The notes beneath the pieces were generated by a model that was not told the DNA's origin, did not search any database, and saw only the letters and a program-made list of their open reading frames with translations. Positions 26,859-35,981 of a stretch of 54,160 bases of DNA are shown here, piece after piece (within the stretch, counting starts at the first letter, position 1; every line of letters starts with the position of its first letter). Both the position numbers and the translations under genes were made by a program. This DNA is from Rhizobium sp. Q54 (GTDB lineage: Bacteria; Pseudomonadota; Alphaproteobacteria; Rhizobiales; Xanthobacteraceae). The DNA is taken from assembly GCA_945870035.1 (NCBI GenBank), contig CAMBQQ010000012.1, positions 1 to 54,160 on the forward strand, read 5' to 3'.

Positions 26859-27830
26859 ATGAACATCATTCGCCGCCGCGGCTGGGAGATCCCCGAGAGC
26901 CAGCTCACGCCGGAGCACCTCGCCTTCAGCCGGCGCAGTCTGCTGATCGGCGGCGCCAGCGCGCTGGCTTTGGCGCCCGGCGCGGCGCGGGCCCAGCGGG
27001 TCAGCGACGTCGCCAATCTGCCGGACCCGAACGCCGATCTCTATCCGGCCAAGCTGAATGCGAAGTATCCGCTCGACCGGCCGATCACCGACGAGAAGAT
27101 CAACGCCAACTACAACAATTTCTACGAGTTCAACTCGACCAAGGATGTCGTCGAGCAGGCGCAGAAGCTGCCGATCCGGCCGTGGATGGTGAAGATCGAC
27201 GGCATGGTGGAAAAGCCGTTCGAGATTTCCGCCGACGACCTGATCCGCAAGATCGGCATCGAGGAGCGCACCTATCGCCACCGCTGCGTCGAAGCCTGGA
27301 GCATGGCGATCGCCTGGACCGGATTTCCGCTGTCGAAGCTGGTCGATCTCGCCAAGCCGCTCGGCTCGGCCAAATATCTGCATATGGAAACCTTCAACAA
27401 TCCGAAGGTTGCGCCGGGCATGCGCCAGGCTTGGTATCCGTGGCCTTATGTCGAGGGGCTTACGATGGCGGAGGCGACCAACGATCTCGCCTTCATCGCC
27501 ACCGGCGCCTATGGCCACCCGATGCTCAAGCAGCACGGTGCGCCGCTGCGGCTGGCGGTACCGTGGAAATACGGCTTCAAGTCGATCAAGTCGATCGTGC
27601 GTTTCAGCTTTGTCGACAAGCAGCCGGTCGGCATGTGGGAGAAATTGCAGAAGGCGGAATACGGCTTCTGGGCCAACGTCAATCCGGCGGTGCCGCATCC
27701 GCGCTGGAGCCAGGCCGACGAGGAAATCATCGGCACCGGCGAGCGCAAGCCAACCTTGCTGTTCAACGGCTACGGCGAATTCGTTGCCGATCTGTACAAG
27801 GGCATGGAAAAGGAACGCCTGTGGGCGTGA
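26859..27830 (+). CDS. msrP: Protein-methionine-sulfoxide reductase catalytic subunit MsrP
   Basis: A 323-residue molybdoenzyme (former YedY) that repairs oxidised methionine in periplasmic proteins. A Tat signal with SRRSLLIGG (24-32) precedes the mature protein. The molybdenum-ligand Cys143 lies in YRHRCVEAWSMAIAW; other family segments are NNFYEF (86-91) and LVDLAKPLG. It needs the membrane haem partner MsrQ, which usually follows in the operon; here the next gene is a convergent chemoreceptor and msrQ is absent. The ATG was chosen behind AAGAGGGA. A strong terminator follows 22 bases after the stop. Confidence 0.94.
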   Translation: MNIIRRRGWEIPESQLTPEHLAFSRRSLLIGGASALALAPGAARAQRVSDVANLPDPNADLYPAKLNAKYPLDRPITDEKINANYNNFYEFNSTKDVVEQAQKLPIRPWMVKIDGMVEKPFEISADDLIRKIGIEERTYRHRCVEAWSMAIAWTGFPLSKLVDLAKPLGSAKYLHMETFNNPKVAPGMRQAWYPWPYVEGLTMAEATNDLAFIATGAYGHPMLKQHGAPLRLAVPWKYGFKSIKSIVRFSFVDKQPVGMWEKLQKAEYGFWANVNPAVPHPRWSQADEEIIGTGERKPTLLFNGYGEFVADLYKGMEKERLWA

Positions 27831-27852
27831 GCGGATAGGATCCGCGCAAAAG

Positions 27853-27882
27853 AAAACCGGGGCATCGCGCCCCGGTTTTTTT
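27853..27882 (+). terminator. Intrinsic terminator after msrP
   Basis: AAACCGGGGC / GCCCCGGTTT arms enclose a short ATCGC loop and run into seven T. It is a canonical plus-strand terminator; because of the flanking A and T runs it may also stop the converging chemoreceptor transcript. Confidence 0.93.
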
Positions 27883-27900
27883 GTGTCTGCGTTGAGAAGA

Positions 27901-29557
27901 TCAGGCGGCCTTGCGGCGCGCCTTGGCCTGTTGCCGGCCGGATGCGGCGGCGTGTTTCGCGCTCGGCTTGCCGGTCGCTTGGCCCGAGGCATCGTGCTTG
28001 CCGTGCAGCTTGAACACTTCCAGCGCCTGCAAAAGCTTGCTGCCCTGCTTTTCCAGATTGCTGGTCGCGGCCGAGGCTTCTTCGACCAGCGCGGCGTTCT
28101 GCTGGGTGACTTCGTCCATCTGGGTGACGGCGTCGTTGACCTGGCCGATGCCGGTGCTCTGCTCGACCGACGCGGAGGAAATGTCCGAGATCAGGCCGGT
28201 GACGCGGTTCACCGCCGCCAGGATTTCCTGCATCGCCGAGCCGGCGTCGTTGGCCAGCACGGTGCCGGTGTTGACCTTCTCGACCGAGGTTTCGATCAAC
28301 TGGCGGATTTCGGTGGCTGCCTGCGCCGAGCGTTGCGCCAGGCTGCGCACTTCGGTGGCGACGACGGCAAAGCCGCGGCCGGCTTCGCCGGCGCGCGCGG
28401 CTTCGACCGCGGCGTTGAGCGCCAGGAGGTTGGTCTGCGAGGCGATGCCGTTGATGAGGCCGACAATGTCGGAAATCTTGCTCGACGACTCGCTGATTTC
28501 GGCAATGGTCGAAACAACCTTGTTGACGATGTCGGTGCCTTTGTTCGTCGTGGTCAGTGCCAGCGCCGCGGCTTTGTCGCCATTGGTCGAGTTGTCGGCA
28601 TTCTGCTCCACCGCCGAGGTCAGCTCTTCCATGCTGGCGGCGGTTTCCTCGAGCGCGGCGGCCTGCGAGTCGGTGCGCGCCGACAGATCGACGTTGCCGC
28701 TGGCGAGCTGGCGCGTCGCCTGCACGATGTCCTGGAAATTCAGGCGGATGTCGCCGACGATGCTGTGCAAATTGGTGTTCAACTGCGCCAGCGCGCGAAT
28801 CATCTGGCCGATGTCGTCGATCCGGGTCGTGGATATTTCCGTGGTCAGATCGCCGCCGGCCATGGCTTGTGCCGTTTTCAGCGCCGCCTTGATCGGGGTG
28901 ACGACATTCTTGGCAAGGAAGTGCCAGAATGAGATCGTAAACAGTGCGCTGACCGCGGCGACGGCGCCTTGCCAGCCTTGAAAACCGACGCCGGCGAAAA
29001 GCTGCGGCGGCGCCGAGAAGGCCGGTGGCCGCCAGCACGACGCCGAGCATGATCTGCACGCGCGTGCCGAGCGACATTGACTTGCACAGGCCGCCGGCGA
29101 ACAGGCCGGACTTGACCACTTGGCCCTGGCACAAAGCGACGCTGCCGGGCTTGGCTTTCTCCTGCGCGTATAGTTTCGTCGCCAAGTCGACTTGTGCGCG
29201 ACTCGGCTTGGTGCGGACCGACATGTAGCCGATCGGCTTGCCGTTCTCGATGACCGGCGTGACGTTGGCAAGCACCCAGTAATAGCCGCCGTTTTTCTGG
29301 CGGTTCTTGACCAGGCCCCTCCATGGCAGGCCGGCTTTGATGGTTTTCCAGAGATCGGCGAAGGCTGTTTCCGGCATGTCGGGATGACGCAGGATGTTCT
29401 GCGGTTGCCCGATCAATTCCTGCTCGGTAAAGCCGCTGACCTCGATGAAATATCCGTTTGCGTAATCAATGTTGCCATTGAGGTCGGTTGTCGAAACAAT
29501 GGTCTTGGCTTCGTCGAGCGGAAACTCGACGTCTGTCACCGGCAAATTGAGGCGCAT
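27901..29557 (-). pseudogene. Aer-like PAS chemoreceptor with one-base frameshift
   Basis: The 5' part (from the ATG at 29557) encodes an Aer-type PAS domain: [49 protein letters not shown], then [11 protein letters not shown], as in E. coli Aer, the FAD-binding aerotaxis sensor. It then reads into a membrane region that stops making sense after LLGAAAAF. The correct continuation ([21 protein letters not shown], a HAMP-like linker, the methyl-accepting signalling domain and an alanine/lysine-rich tail) lies one frame over. Removing one base from the AAAA run at 28997-29000 restores a continuous frame of about 551 codons. So one base has been gained, or the assembly is wrong there. The signalling tip ([24 protein letters not shown]) is intact. 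Confidence 0.85.
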
Positions 29558-29690
29558 TGTCCGACCCTCTGGAAATGGCGTGGCAAAGCGATGCTCGCTT
29601 CGCGCAGCGTGAAAACCAGAGGGATGATATGGTTTACATTTATAGGCTGAGTTAAATAAAAAAGCATGCAAAAAGCACAGTTTACTTATG

Positions 29691-29707
29691 TAATGTGTAT
29701 TACATTA
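29691..29707. promoter_or_regulatory. Inverted repeat between the Aer-like gene and the SDR gene
   Basis: TAATGT / ACATTA arms (6 bp) are separated by 5 bases, in an A+T-rich stretch between the two divergent genes, 20 bases before the chosen SDR start. It is a plausible operator; nothing else is recognised in the gap. Confidence 0.4.
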
Positions 29708-29727
29708 TTTGCGGTATCCGTATCCGC

Positions 29728-30573
29728 ATGGATTGCGCGGGTGACGTCGTGATCGACCATTTCAAGGACCGTGCAATCCTGCTGACCGGCGCGGCCGGCG
29801 GCCTTGGCAGCGTCATGGCGCGGGCGTTGCTCGACGCCGGGCACAAAGTCGCCGCGCTGGACGCCAACCCGGAAGCGCTGGTTCGCCTGCTCGAGACGCT
29901 GGATGTGCCGCGCGAGCGCCTGCTGCCCATCCCCGCGGACGTCTCGAGCGAAGACGAATGCAACGGCGCGGTCGAAGCGGCGGTGGCGCATTTCGGCCGC
30001 ATCGATGGCCTAATCAATAATGCCGGCATCGGTATGAGCGCGATCCGCCCCGATGCCGAGACGCGTCATCCTGGCATCGAGGAACTGACGACTGAAATCT
30101 GGGACATGTTCTATCTGGTCAATGTGCGCGGACCGATGATCCTGGCGCGGGCCGCGGTGCCGCATATGCGCCAGCAGGGCTGGGGCCGCATCGTCAACAA
30201 TACGACCAGCTACAAGACCATGCTGCGCGTGCTGCCTTACGGCGCGGTGAAGTCGGCGCTGGAGTCGATGTCGGCGGTGTGGGCGCAGCAGCTCGACGGC
30301 AGCGGCATCACGGTCAATGTGCTGGTGCCCGGCGGGCCGACCGATACGCCGTTCATCGCCGATGAGGCCGGCTGGCCGCGCGACAAGATGTTGCGCCCGG
30401 CGATCATGGCCGCTCCGGTGGTCTGGCTAATGTCGGACGCCGCCAATGGCCTCACCGGCCGGCGCATCACGGCCAGCGACTGGGATTTATCGCTGCCGCC
30501 AGCCGAGGCCGCCGTCGCTGCCTCGCGCGGCATCGGCTGGCCGGAGCTGGTTTCTCACCAAACCTGGTGGTGA
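29728..30573 (+). CDS. Short-chain dehydrogenase/reductase (SDR)
   Basis: A 281-residue NAD(P)-dependent oxidoreductase. The Rossmann motif TGAAGGLG is near residues 20-27, NNAG near 98, and the catalytic YxxxK as YGAVK with an upstream Ser in NNTTSYK. The substrate is unknown. The ATG has no clear ribosome-binding site, and a GTG 7 codons later is an alternative start. It is divergent from the chemoreceptor gene and followed by creA on the same strand after 86 bases. Confidence 0.88.
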   Translation: MDCAGDVVIDHFKDRAILLTGAAGGLGSVMARALLDAGHKVAALDANPEALVRLLETLDVPRERLLPIPADVSSEDECNGAVEAAVAHFGRIDGLINNAGIGMSAIRPDAETRHPGIEELTTEIWDMFYLVNVRGPMILARAAVPHMRQQGWGRIVNNTTSYKTMLRVLPYGAVKSALESMSAVWAQQLDGSGITVNVLVPGGPTDTPFIADEAGWPRDKMLRPAIMAAPVVWLMSDAANGLTGRRITASDWDLSLPPAEAAVAASRGIGWPELVSHQTWW

Positions 30574-30659
30574 ACGGAAAAACGGCGGCGTGGACCTTTT
30601 TCGGCCCTTCGGCAGTTCCTATCTGGACAGAAATACTCGCTTTGTCCCGGAGGTTCACC

Positions 30660-31175
30660 TTGCGCTCATTGATTGCCTTTCTGATCGCGGCCTTTGTCAC
30701 AATCGGCGCGTTGCCGGCGCAGGCGGCCGACGAGCCCGATATCATTTTCAAGAAGTCGACGGTGTTCAAATGGCTGACGCCGAACGACAAGCTCGCCACC
30801 TACGGGCTCGACGATCCGCAGGTCGAGGGCGTGGCTTGCCATTTCACCGTGCCGGAGCGCGGCGGCTTCAAGGGCTGGATCGGCGTCGCCGAGGAGGTCT
30901 CCGATATTTCGCTGGCCTGCCGCCAGATCGGCCCGATCAAGTTCAAGGCCAAGTTCGAGCAGGGCGAGGACGTGTTTCGCCAGCGCCGCTCGCTGTTCTT
31001 CAAGAAGATGCAGATCGTGCGCGGCTGCGACGCCAAGCGCAACGTGCTGGTCTATATGGTCTATAGCGACCGCATCATCGAAGGTTCGCCGAAGAATTCG
31101 ACGTCGTCGGTGCCGGTCATGCCCTGGGGCGGGCAAAGCGAGGTGCAGAAATGCGCCGATTGGGTCGAGAAATAG
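30660..31175 (+). CDS. creA: CreA family periplasmic protein
   Basis: A 171-residue protein with a signal peptide (LIAFLIAAFVTIGALPAQA) and the CreA core: DDPQVEGVACHFTVPERGGFKGW, SLACRQIGPI, RSLFFKKMQIVRGCDAKRN and VYSDRIIEGSPKNS. The family is conserved in proteobacteria but its function is unknown. A TTG start at 30660 was chosen because a perfect GGAGG lies 6 bases before it and the signal peptide follows directly. No ATG fits, and the upstream frame encodes no signal sequence. Confidence 0.88.
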   Translation: MRSLIAFLIAAFVTIGALPAQAADEPDIIFKKSTVFKWLTPNDKLATYGLDDPQVEGVACHFTVPERGGFKGWIGVAEEVSDISLACRQIGPIKFKAKFEQGEDVFRQRRSLFFKKMQIVRGCDAKRNVLVYMVYSDRIIEGSPKNSTSSVPVMPWGGQSEVQKCADWVEK

Positions 31176-31232
31176 CCGGCGCAACCGCCATCATTTGGCG
31201 GTAGAATGCGACGCCAAAAGACGGAGTTGACG

Positions 31233-31841
31233 ATGCCGACCGATATTCCGACTCGCTCGACGCCCGCCGGCGGTCCCGATATGGACAAGGTCCAGATCGC
31301 GGTGGTCAAAGCGTTGCATCAGCACTGGAAGCTTTATCTCGCCGAAGGCGTGTTGCTGCTGGTGCTGGGATTGATCGCCATCGTCTTGCCGGCTTTCGCG
31401 ACCCTGGCCTTGACCCTGGTGTTCGGCTGGCTGTTTCTCATCAGCGGCATTATTGGGTTGTTCACGACATTCTGGATGCGCGGCGCGCCAGGCTTCTGGT
31501 GGTCGCTGGCCTCCGCCGCGCTCGCCGTTCTCGCCGGCGGCTATTTGCTGGCGCAGCCGATCGCCGGCGCTTTGTCGCTGACGGTGGTGCTGATCGCCTT
31601 CTTCATCATCGAAGGCATCGCCTCCGTGATGTTCGCGCTCGATCACCGCCGCGACCTGTCCGGGCAGTGGGGCTGGATGTTGATGAGCGGCGTCGTCGAT
31701 CTGGTGCTGGCCGTCATGCTGATTGCCGGTTTGCCGAGCACCGCGGTGTGGGCGCTCGGCCTTCTTGTCGGCATCAACATGGTGTTCGGCGGCGTCGCGC
31801 TCACCGCCATGGCGCTGCACGCGCGTAAGGAAACGCTTTAG
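31233..31841 (+). CDS. HdeD family membrane protein (DUF308)
   Basis: A 202-residue protein with six hydrophobic helices in three repeated pairs, starting near residue 32 (HWKLYLAEGVLLLVLGLIAIVLP), the HdeD/DUF308 pattern. In E. coli, HdeD contributes to acid resistance at high cell density; here the role is unknown. The ATG follows GGAG at 31223. An adjacent small inverted repeat (ACCGCCA / TGGCGGT, 31184-31202) lies between creA and this gene. Confidence 0.88.
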   Translation: MPTDIPTRSTPAGGPDMDKVQIAVVKALHQHWKLYLAEGVLLLVLGLIAIVLPAFATLALTLVFGWLFLISGIIGLFTTFWMRGAPGFWWSLASAALAVLAGGYLLAQPIAGALSLTVVLIAFFIIEGIASVMFALDHRRDLSGQWGWMLMSGVVDLVLAVMLIAGLPSTAVWALGLLVGINMVFGGVALTAMALHARKETL

Positions 31842-31850
31842 ATCAAAGCA

Positions 31851-33383
31851 TCATGCGCCCGGCTCGCCGGCTTCGGCGGCGGCGAGCTTGGCGCGCCAGT
31901 CCTTACGCTTCAGGAAATAGGCCAGCGCCGACAGGCCGAGCAGCACGATGCAAATCGCCATCAAAGCGGCCGAGAACGGCCGGTTGAAGAAGATCAAATA
32001 GTTGCCGTTCGACATGATCAGCGACTGGCGCAGCGACTGCTCGAAGATCGGCGCGATAACGAGGCCGAGCACCAGAGGCGCCGGGTCGAAGTCGAACTTG
32101 CGCAGGGCATAACCCAGCATACCCATAATCAGCATGATCCAGACGTCGACGATCGAGTGGTTCACCTCGTAGACGCCGACGATGCAGAACATGATGATCA
32201 GCGGATAGAGATAGCCGTAGGGAATGCGTAGCACGCTGACGAAGAGGCCGACCAGCGGCAGGTTCAGCAGCAGCAGCATCAGGTTGCCGACATACATCGA
32301 GGCGACGAAGCCCCAGAACAGATCGCGGTGCTCGGTGACAAGCTGTGGACCTGCCGGCACGCCGTGGATCATCAGCGCGCCGATCAGCACCGCGGTGATC
32401 GGGCCGGTCGGAATGCCGAGCGACAGCATCGGCACGAAGGCGCCGGTCGAGGCCGAGTTGTTGGCCGATTCAGGACCGGCGACGCCGGCAACCGCGCCCT
32501 TGCCGAACTCTTCCGGGTTTTTGGAAATGCGCCGCTCCAGCGCATATGACAAGAAACTGGAGATGATGTGCGCCGAGCCCGGAATGATGCCGATGACGAA
32601 GCCGAGCACGCTGCCGCGTGCGATCGGCCAGTAGGCGGCGCGCCATTCGGCCCGGGTCGGCAGCAACTCTCGATATTTCGGCGTGATGACTTCGCCGCGC
32701 ACCTTATGGCTCGGCGTCGCCAGGATTTCGCCGAGGCCGAACAGGCCGACCGCGACCGGCACGATGCCGATGCCGTCGCCGAGTTCGGCGAAATCGAAGC
32801 TGTAGCGGAAATGCCCCGTCATGTTGTCGATGCCGATCATGCCGAGCATCAGCCCGAGGCAAGCCATCAGCAGCGTGCGCACCAGCGAAGTCGATGACAT
32901 GTAGGCGAGGAAGATCAGTCCCATGATCAAGAGCGCGGTGTATTCCGGCGGGCCGAATTTCAGCGCGATCGCGGCGAGCGGCGGCGCGATCAGGGTCAGC
33001 ATCAGGATGCCGAACGTGCCGGCGGTGAACGAGCCGACGGCGGCGATGCATAAAGCCGCGCCGGCGCGGCCCTTCTTGGCCATGGCGTTGCCGTCGATGC
33101 AGGTCATCACCGACGACGCCTCGCCGGGAATGCGCATCAGGATCGAGGTGGTCGAGCCGCCATATTGCGAGCCGTAATAGATGCCGGCGAGCATAATGAC
33201 GGCCTCGGTGGCGTTGAGGCCGAAGGTTACCGGCAGCAGAATGGAAATGCCGGAGAGCGGGCCGATGCCCGGCAGGACGCCCACCAAAGTGCCGACCAGG
33301 CAGCCGATGAAGGCGTACCAGAGGTTGCCCGGCTGGAAGGCGATGCCGAAGCCGTGCGCCAGACTGAGGAGGGTGTCTTCCAC
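31851..33383 (-). CDS. tctA: Tripartite tricarboxylate transporter permease TctA
   Basis: A 510-residue integral membrane protein with about 12 helices and TctA hallmarks: GTLVGVLPGIGPLSGISILLP, YYGSQYGGSTTSILMRIPGE, and LSLGIPTGPITAVLIGALMIHG. TctA is the large permease of the TTT family for tricarboxylates and other organic acids, working with TctB and a periplasmic Bug/TctC protein. The start is a GTG (VEDTLLSLAHG), 4 bases after the tctB stop. The gene converges with hdeD, only 9 bases apart. Usual length. Confidence 0.94.
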   Translation of the reverse strand: MEDTLLSLAHGFGIAFQPGNLWYAFIGCLVGTLVGVLPGIGPLSGISILLPVTFGLNATEAVIMLAGIYYGSQYGGSTTSILMRIPGEASSVMTCIDGNAMAKKGRAGAALCIAAVGSFTAGTFGILMLTLIAPPLAAIALKFGPPEYTALLIMGLIFLAYMSSTSLVRTLLMACLGLMLGMIGIDNMTGHFRYSFDFAELGDGIGIVPVAVGLFGLGEILATPSHKVRGEVITPKYRELLPTRAEWRAAYWPIARGSVLGFVIGIIPGSAHIISSFLSYALERRISKNPEEFGKGAVAGVAGPESANNSASTGAFVPMLSLGIPTGPITAVLIGALMIHGVPAGPQLVTEHRDLFWGFVASMYVGNLMLLLLNLPLVGLFVSVLRIPYGYLYPLIIMFCIVGVYEVNHSIVDVWIMLIMGMLGYALRKFDFDPAPLVLGLVIAPIFEQSLRQSLIMSNGNYLIFFNRPFSAALMAICIVLLGLSALAYFLKRKDWRAKLAAAEAGEPGA

Positions 33384-33387
33384 GTTG

Positions 33388-33864
33388 CTACCAGTGGCCC
33401 AGGATACCGGTCGGCAAAGGCGACCGCAGCACATAGACGAAAATGACATAGATGCCGCCGGCGACGGCGACACTGTAAAGTAGCGCGCGCGGGACGTTCT
33501 TGCGCTCGATGACGGTCAGGAGCGTCATCAACATCAGCACCATGGTGACGATGAAGCCGAGCTTGACGTAGAGCACGATGGCCGCCGCGGTGACGAGAAT
33601 GACTTTGCCTGCGTGAGGGCCGTCGTCCCAGGCGATCGAGGCGAAGGCCGGGCTCTCGTGCGCGCGCAGGAACAGCGAGGCGCCGAGCACGATGATCAGC
33701 ACGGCGACGATTTCAGGCAGGAAGCCGGCGCCGGGCATCGATAGCTGTCCCGTCGGCAGATCGCCGCTGAGGGCGATCACCGCGAGGCCCGCCGCGACGA
33801 AGAACGCGCCGGCGATGTGGTCGGCGCGGAGGGTGATGCGCTTCGCGGGGGAGGGGGGATTCAC
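33388..33864 (-). CDS. tctB: Tripartite tricarboxylate transporter small permease TctB
   Basis: A 158-residue protein with four membrane helices, the TctB pattern (DHIAGAFFVAAGLAVIALSGDLPTGQ, PGAGFLPEIVAVLIIVLG, KLGFIVTMVLMLMTL). Start codon GTG. The first four bases overlap the end of the upstream Bug gene (GTGA), indicating coupling. It sits between binding protein and tctA in the standard tctCBA order. Confidence 0.9.
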   Translation of the reverse strand: MNPPSPAKRITLRADHIAGAFFVAAGLAVIALSGDLPTGQLSMPGAGFLPEIVAVLIIVLGASLFLRAHESPAFASIAWDDGPHAGKVILVTAAAIVLYVKLGFIVTMVLMLMTLLTVIERKNVPRALLYSVAVAGGIYVIFVYVLRSPLPTGILGHW

Positions 33865-34829
33865 TGCTTGCCGATCAACTGCACAGCTTCGTCGGATATT
33901 TTGGCGTCGGCTGCCCAGAACGCCGCGAAGCCCCTGGCGTTCTGATAGGAATATTCCTGGCCGAGATTGGCGACCACCGACTTGAATTGATCGGACACCG
34001 CCGCTTTGTCGAGCGCCGCGCTGAGCGTGTCGACGACATCGGCCGGCGTGTTCTGGGGCGCGAACAGGCCGACCCAGAGATAATATTCGGCGTTGAAGCC
34101 AAGCTCTTTCAGCGTCGGCACGTCGGGCAGTATCTTTGAGCGTGTGGCGCCGAACGAGGCCAAAGCGCGCAGATTGCCGGACTTGATGTGTTGCGATGCC
34201 GCCGACAGCGTCTGCGTCGAGACCTGCGCATTGTTGCCGAGCAGAGCGGTGATCGCCGGCCCGCCGCCATTGGTCGGCAGATGGCGCAATTTCGGAATGC
34301 CGGTCGCTTTTTCCAGAATGGCCACCGGCAAATGCGTGGCGCCGTACAGGCCGCCCGAACTGTAGACGATGGCTTCCGGACGCTTCCTGGCGTCGTCGAG
34401 GAAGTCCTTCAACGTCTTGTACGGCTGCTGATCGTTGACCAGCAGCAGCACCGGATCGGCGATCAGACGCGCCAGCGGGATGAAGTCGCCGCGCGTCGTC
34501 TTCGGCGTACGGCCGAACAGTTTGTCGACCTCGGCATAACCGGAAATGCCGTTATTGTGCGACAGCAAGGTGTAGCCGCCCGGCTTGGCGACGGCCGCGA
34601 CCTGCGCGCCGATCTGGCCGCCGGCGCCGGCCTTGGTCTCGACCACGACCGGCTGCTTGAGGATCGGCTCAAGCGCCGCCGCGATCGGCCGCGTCACGGT
34701 GTCGTTGGCGCCGCCGGGCGGAAAGGCGCACAGGATCGTCACCGTATGCGACGGGAAGGCCCCCTGCGCGAGCGCCGGTCCAGTGGCAACGCAGGCGGCG
34801 GTGCCGATGACGAATGAGCGGCGGTCCAT
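33861..34829 (-). CDS. Bug/TctC tripartite tricarboxylate binding protein (1)
   Basis: A 322-residue periplasmic solute-binding protein with a short signal peptide (FVIGTAACVATGPALA). Bug-family motifs include ILCAFPPGGANDTVTRPIA, VVVETKAGAGGQIGAQVAA and HLPTNGGGPAITALLGNNAQV. Ligands of this family include citrate, tricarballylate, nicotinate-like and dicarboxylic acids. It overlaps tctB by 4 bases and follows another Bug gene on the same strand; the two proteins are clearly paralogous. Confidence 0.93.
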   Translation of the reverse strand: MDRRSFVIGTAACVATGPALAQGAFPSHTVTILCAFPPGGANDTVTRPIAAALEPILKQPVVVETKAGAGGQIGAQVAAVAKPGGYTLLSHNNGISGYAEVDKLFGRTPKTTRGDFIPLARLIADPVLLLVNDQQPYKTLKDFLDDARKRPEAIVYSSGGLYGATHLPVAILEKATGIPKLRHLPTNGGGPAITALLGNNAQVSTQTLSAASQHIKSGNLRALASFGATRSKILPDVPTLKELGFNAEYYLWVGLFAPQNTPADVVDTLSAALDKAAVSDQFKSVVANLGQEYSYQNARGFAAFWAADAKISDEAVQLIGKQ

Positions 34830-34858
34830 GGATCCTGTCCTTCAATTGCCGGAAAGCG

Positions 34859-34885
34859 GCGCGCGGCGATGGGGTCGCCGCGCGC
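34859..34885. promoter_or_regulatory. Stem-loop between the two Bug genes
   Basis: An 11-bp perfect stem (GCGCGCGGCGA / TCGCCGCGCGC) with a 5-base loop, 28 bases after the stop of the upstream Bug gene. No U-tract is present, so partial termination or transcript protection is likelier than full termination. Confidence 0.6.
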
Positions 34886-34912
34886 ACCCAATTTTACGTC
34901 AGCCGTTGCCGA

Positions 34913-35893
34913 TCAGCTTTGAACCTTGCCGATCGACGCCACCGCCTGTTCGACGCGCTTGGCGTCGGTATCCCAGAATTTGGCGAAGTCCGGCGCGTCG
35001 AGATAAGCGACCTCGTCGCCGATATTGGTCATGGTGGTCTTGAACTGGTCGCTGGTCGCGACCTTCTTGATCTCGCCGCGCAATTTCGAAATCACGGCAT
35101 CGGGCGTTCCCTTGGGCGCGAAAACGCCGACCCACAGCGAGAACTCGACGTCGTAGCCCTGTTCCTTCAAGGTCGGCACGTCGGGCAGCGATGCGGCGCG
35201 CTGGGCGCCGAAGCTGCCGAGCGCTTTCAGCTTGCCGGACTTCAAATGGCCGCTGGCGGCGGCGATTGAGGACACCAGCATCTGCGAGTTGTTGCCAAGG
35301 ATTGCGGTCAGCGCCGGGCCTCCGCCATTGGTCGGCAGATGCCGCATCTTGATGCCGGCGGCTTTCAGGAACAGAGCGGCTGGCAGATGTAGCGCGCCGT
35401 AGAGGCCGGAGGACGAGAACAAGATCTGGTCCGGCCGTTTTTTGGCATCGTCGACCAGATCCTTCAGCGTTTTGTAGGGCTGCTGATCGTTGACGACGAG
35501 GACCATCGGCCCCGCCGACAGCCGTGCGAGCGGAATGAAATTTTCGCGGGTGAACTTCGGCTGACGGCCGAACAGTTTGTCGACTTCGGCAAATCCCGAA
35601 ATCGACGGGATGTGTAGCAGCAGCGTGTAACCGTCCGGCTTGGCATTGGCGGCGACTTGCGCGCCAAGCGCGCCGGCCGCGCCCGCTTTGGTTTCGACGA
35701 TGCAAGGCTGCTTGATGATCGGCTCAAGCATCGACGTGAAGGGCCGGCCGACGACGTCGGCGGCGCCGCCCGGTGGAAATGGATTGATGAAGGTGATCGC
35801 GTGCGACGGATAGGCGTCCTGGGCGAAGGACGGGCCAAGAGCGAATGCGGCGGTCGCGGCGGTGCTGCCGGCGACAAATTGACGTCTGTCCAT
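34913..35893 (-). CDS. Bug/TctC tripartite tricarboxylate binding protein (2)
   Basis: A 326-residue paralogue of the next gene, with a signal peptide (VAGSTAATAAFALGPSFA) and the same motifs: FINPFPPGGAADVVGRP, IVETKAGAAGALGAQVAA, HLPTNGGGPALTAILGNNSQM. It is first in the probable operon Bug2-Bug1-tctB-tctA, with a stem-loop after it. Two tandem binding proteins sharing one permease pair is unusual, and each may present a different substrate. Confidence 0.93.
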   Translation of the reverse strand: MDRRQFVAGSTAATAAFALGPSFAQDAYPSHAITFINPFPPGGAADVVGRPFTSMLEPIIKQPCIVETKAGAAGALGAQVAANAKPDGYTLLLHIPSISGFAEVDKLFGRQPKFTRENFIPLARLSAGPMVLVVNDQQPYKTLKDLVDDAKKRPDQILFSSSGLYGALHLPAALFLKAAGIKMRHLPTNGGGPALTAILGNNSQMLVSSIAAASGHLKSGKLKALGSFGAQRAASLPDVPTLKEQGYDVEFSLWVGVFAPKGTPDAVISKLRGEIKKVATSDQFKTTMTNIGDEVAYLDAPDFAKFWDTDAKRVEQAVASIGKVQS

Positions 35894-35981
35894 ATCGTCC
35901 TCCCTGATGTTGTTTTTATAGCCGGCTCATTGTCCGGTCTTTATCGTTAGCGGTGAGAGTATCGCCCGCGGCGTCGTTCAA

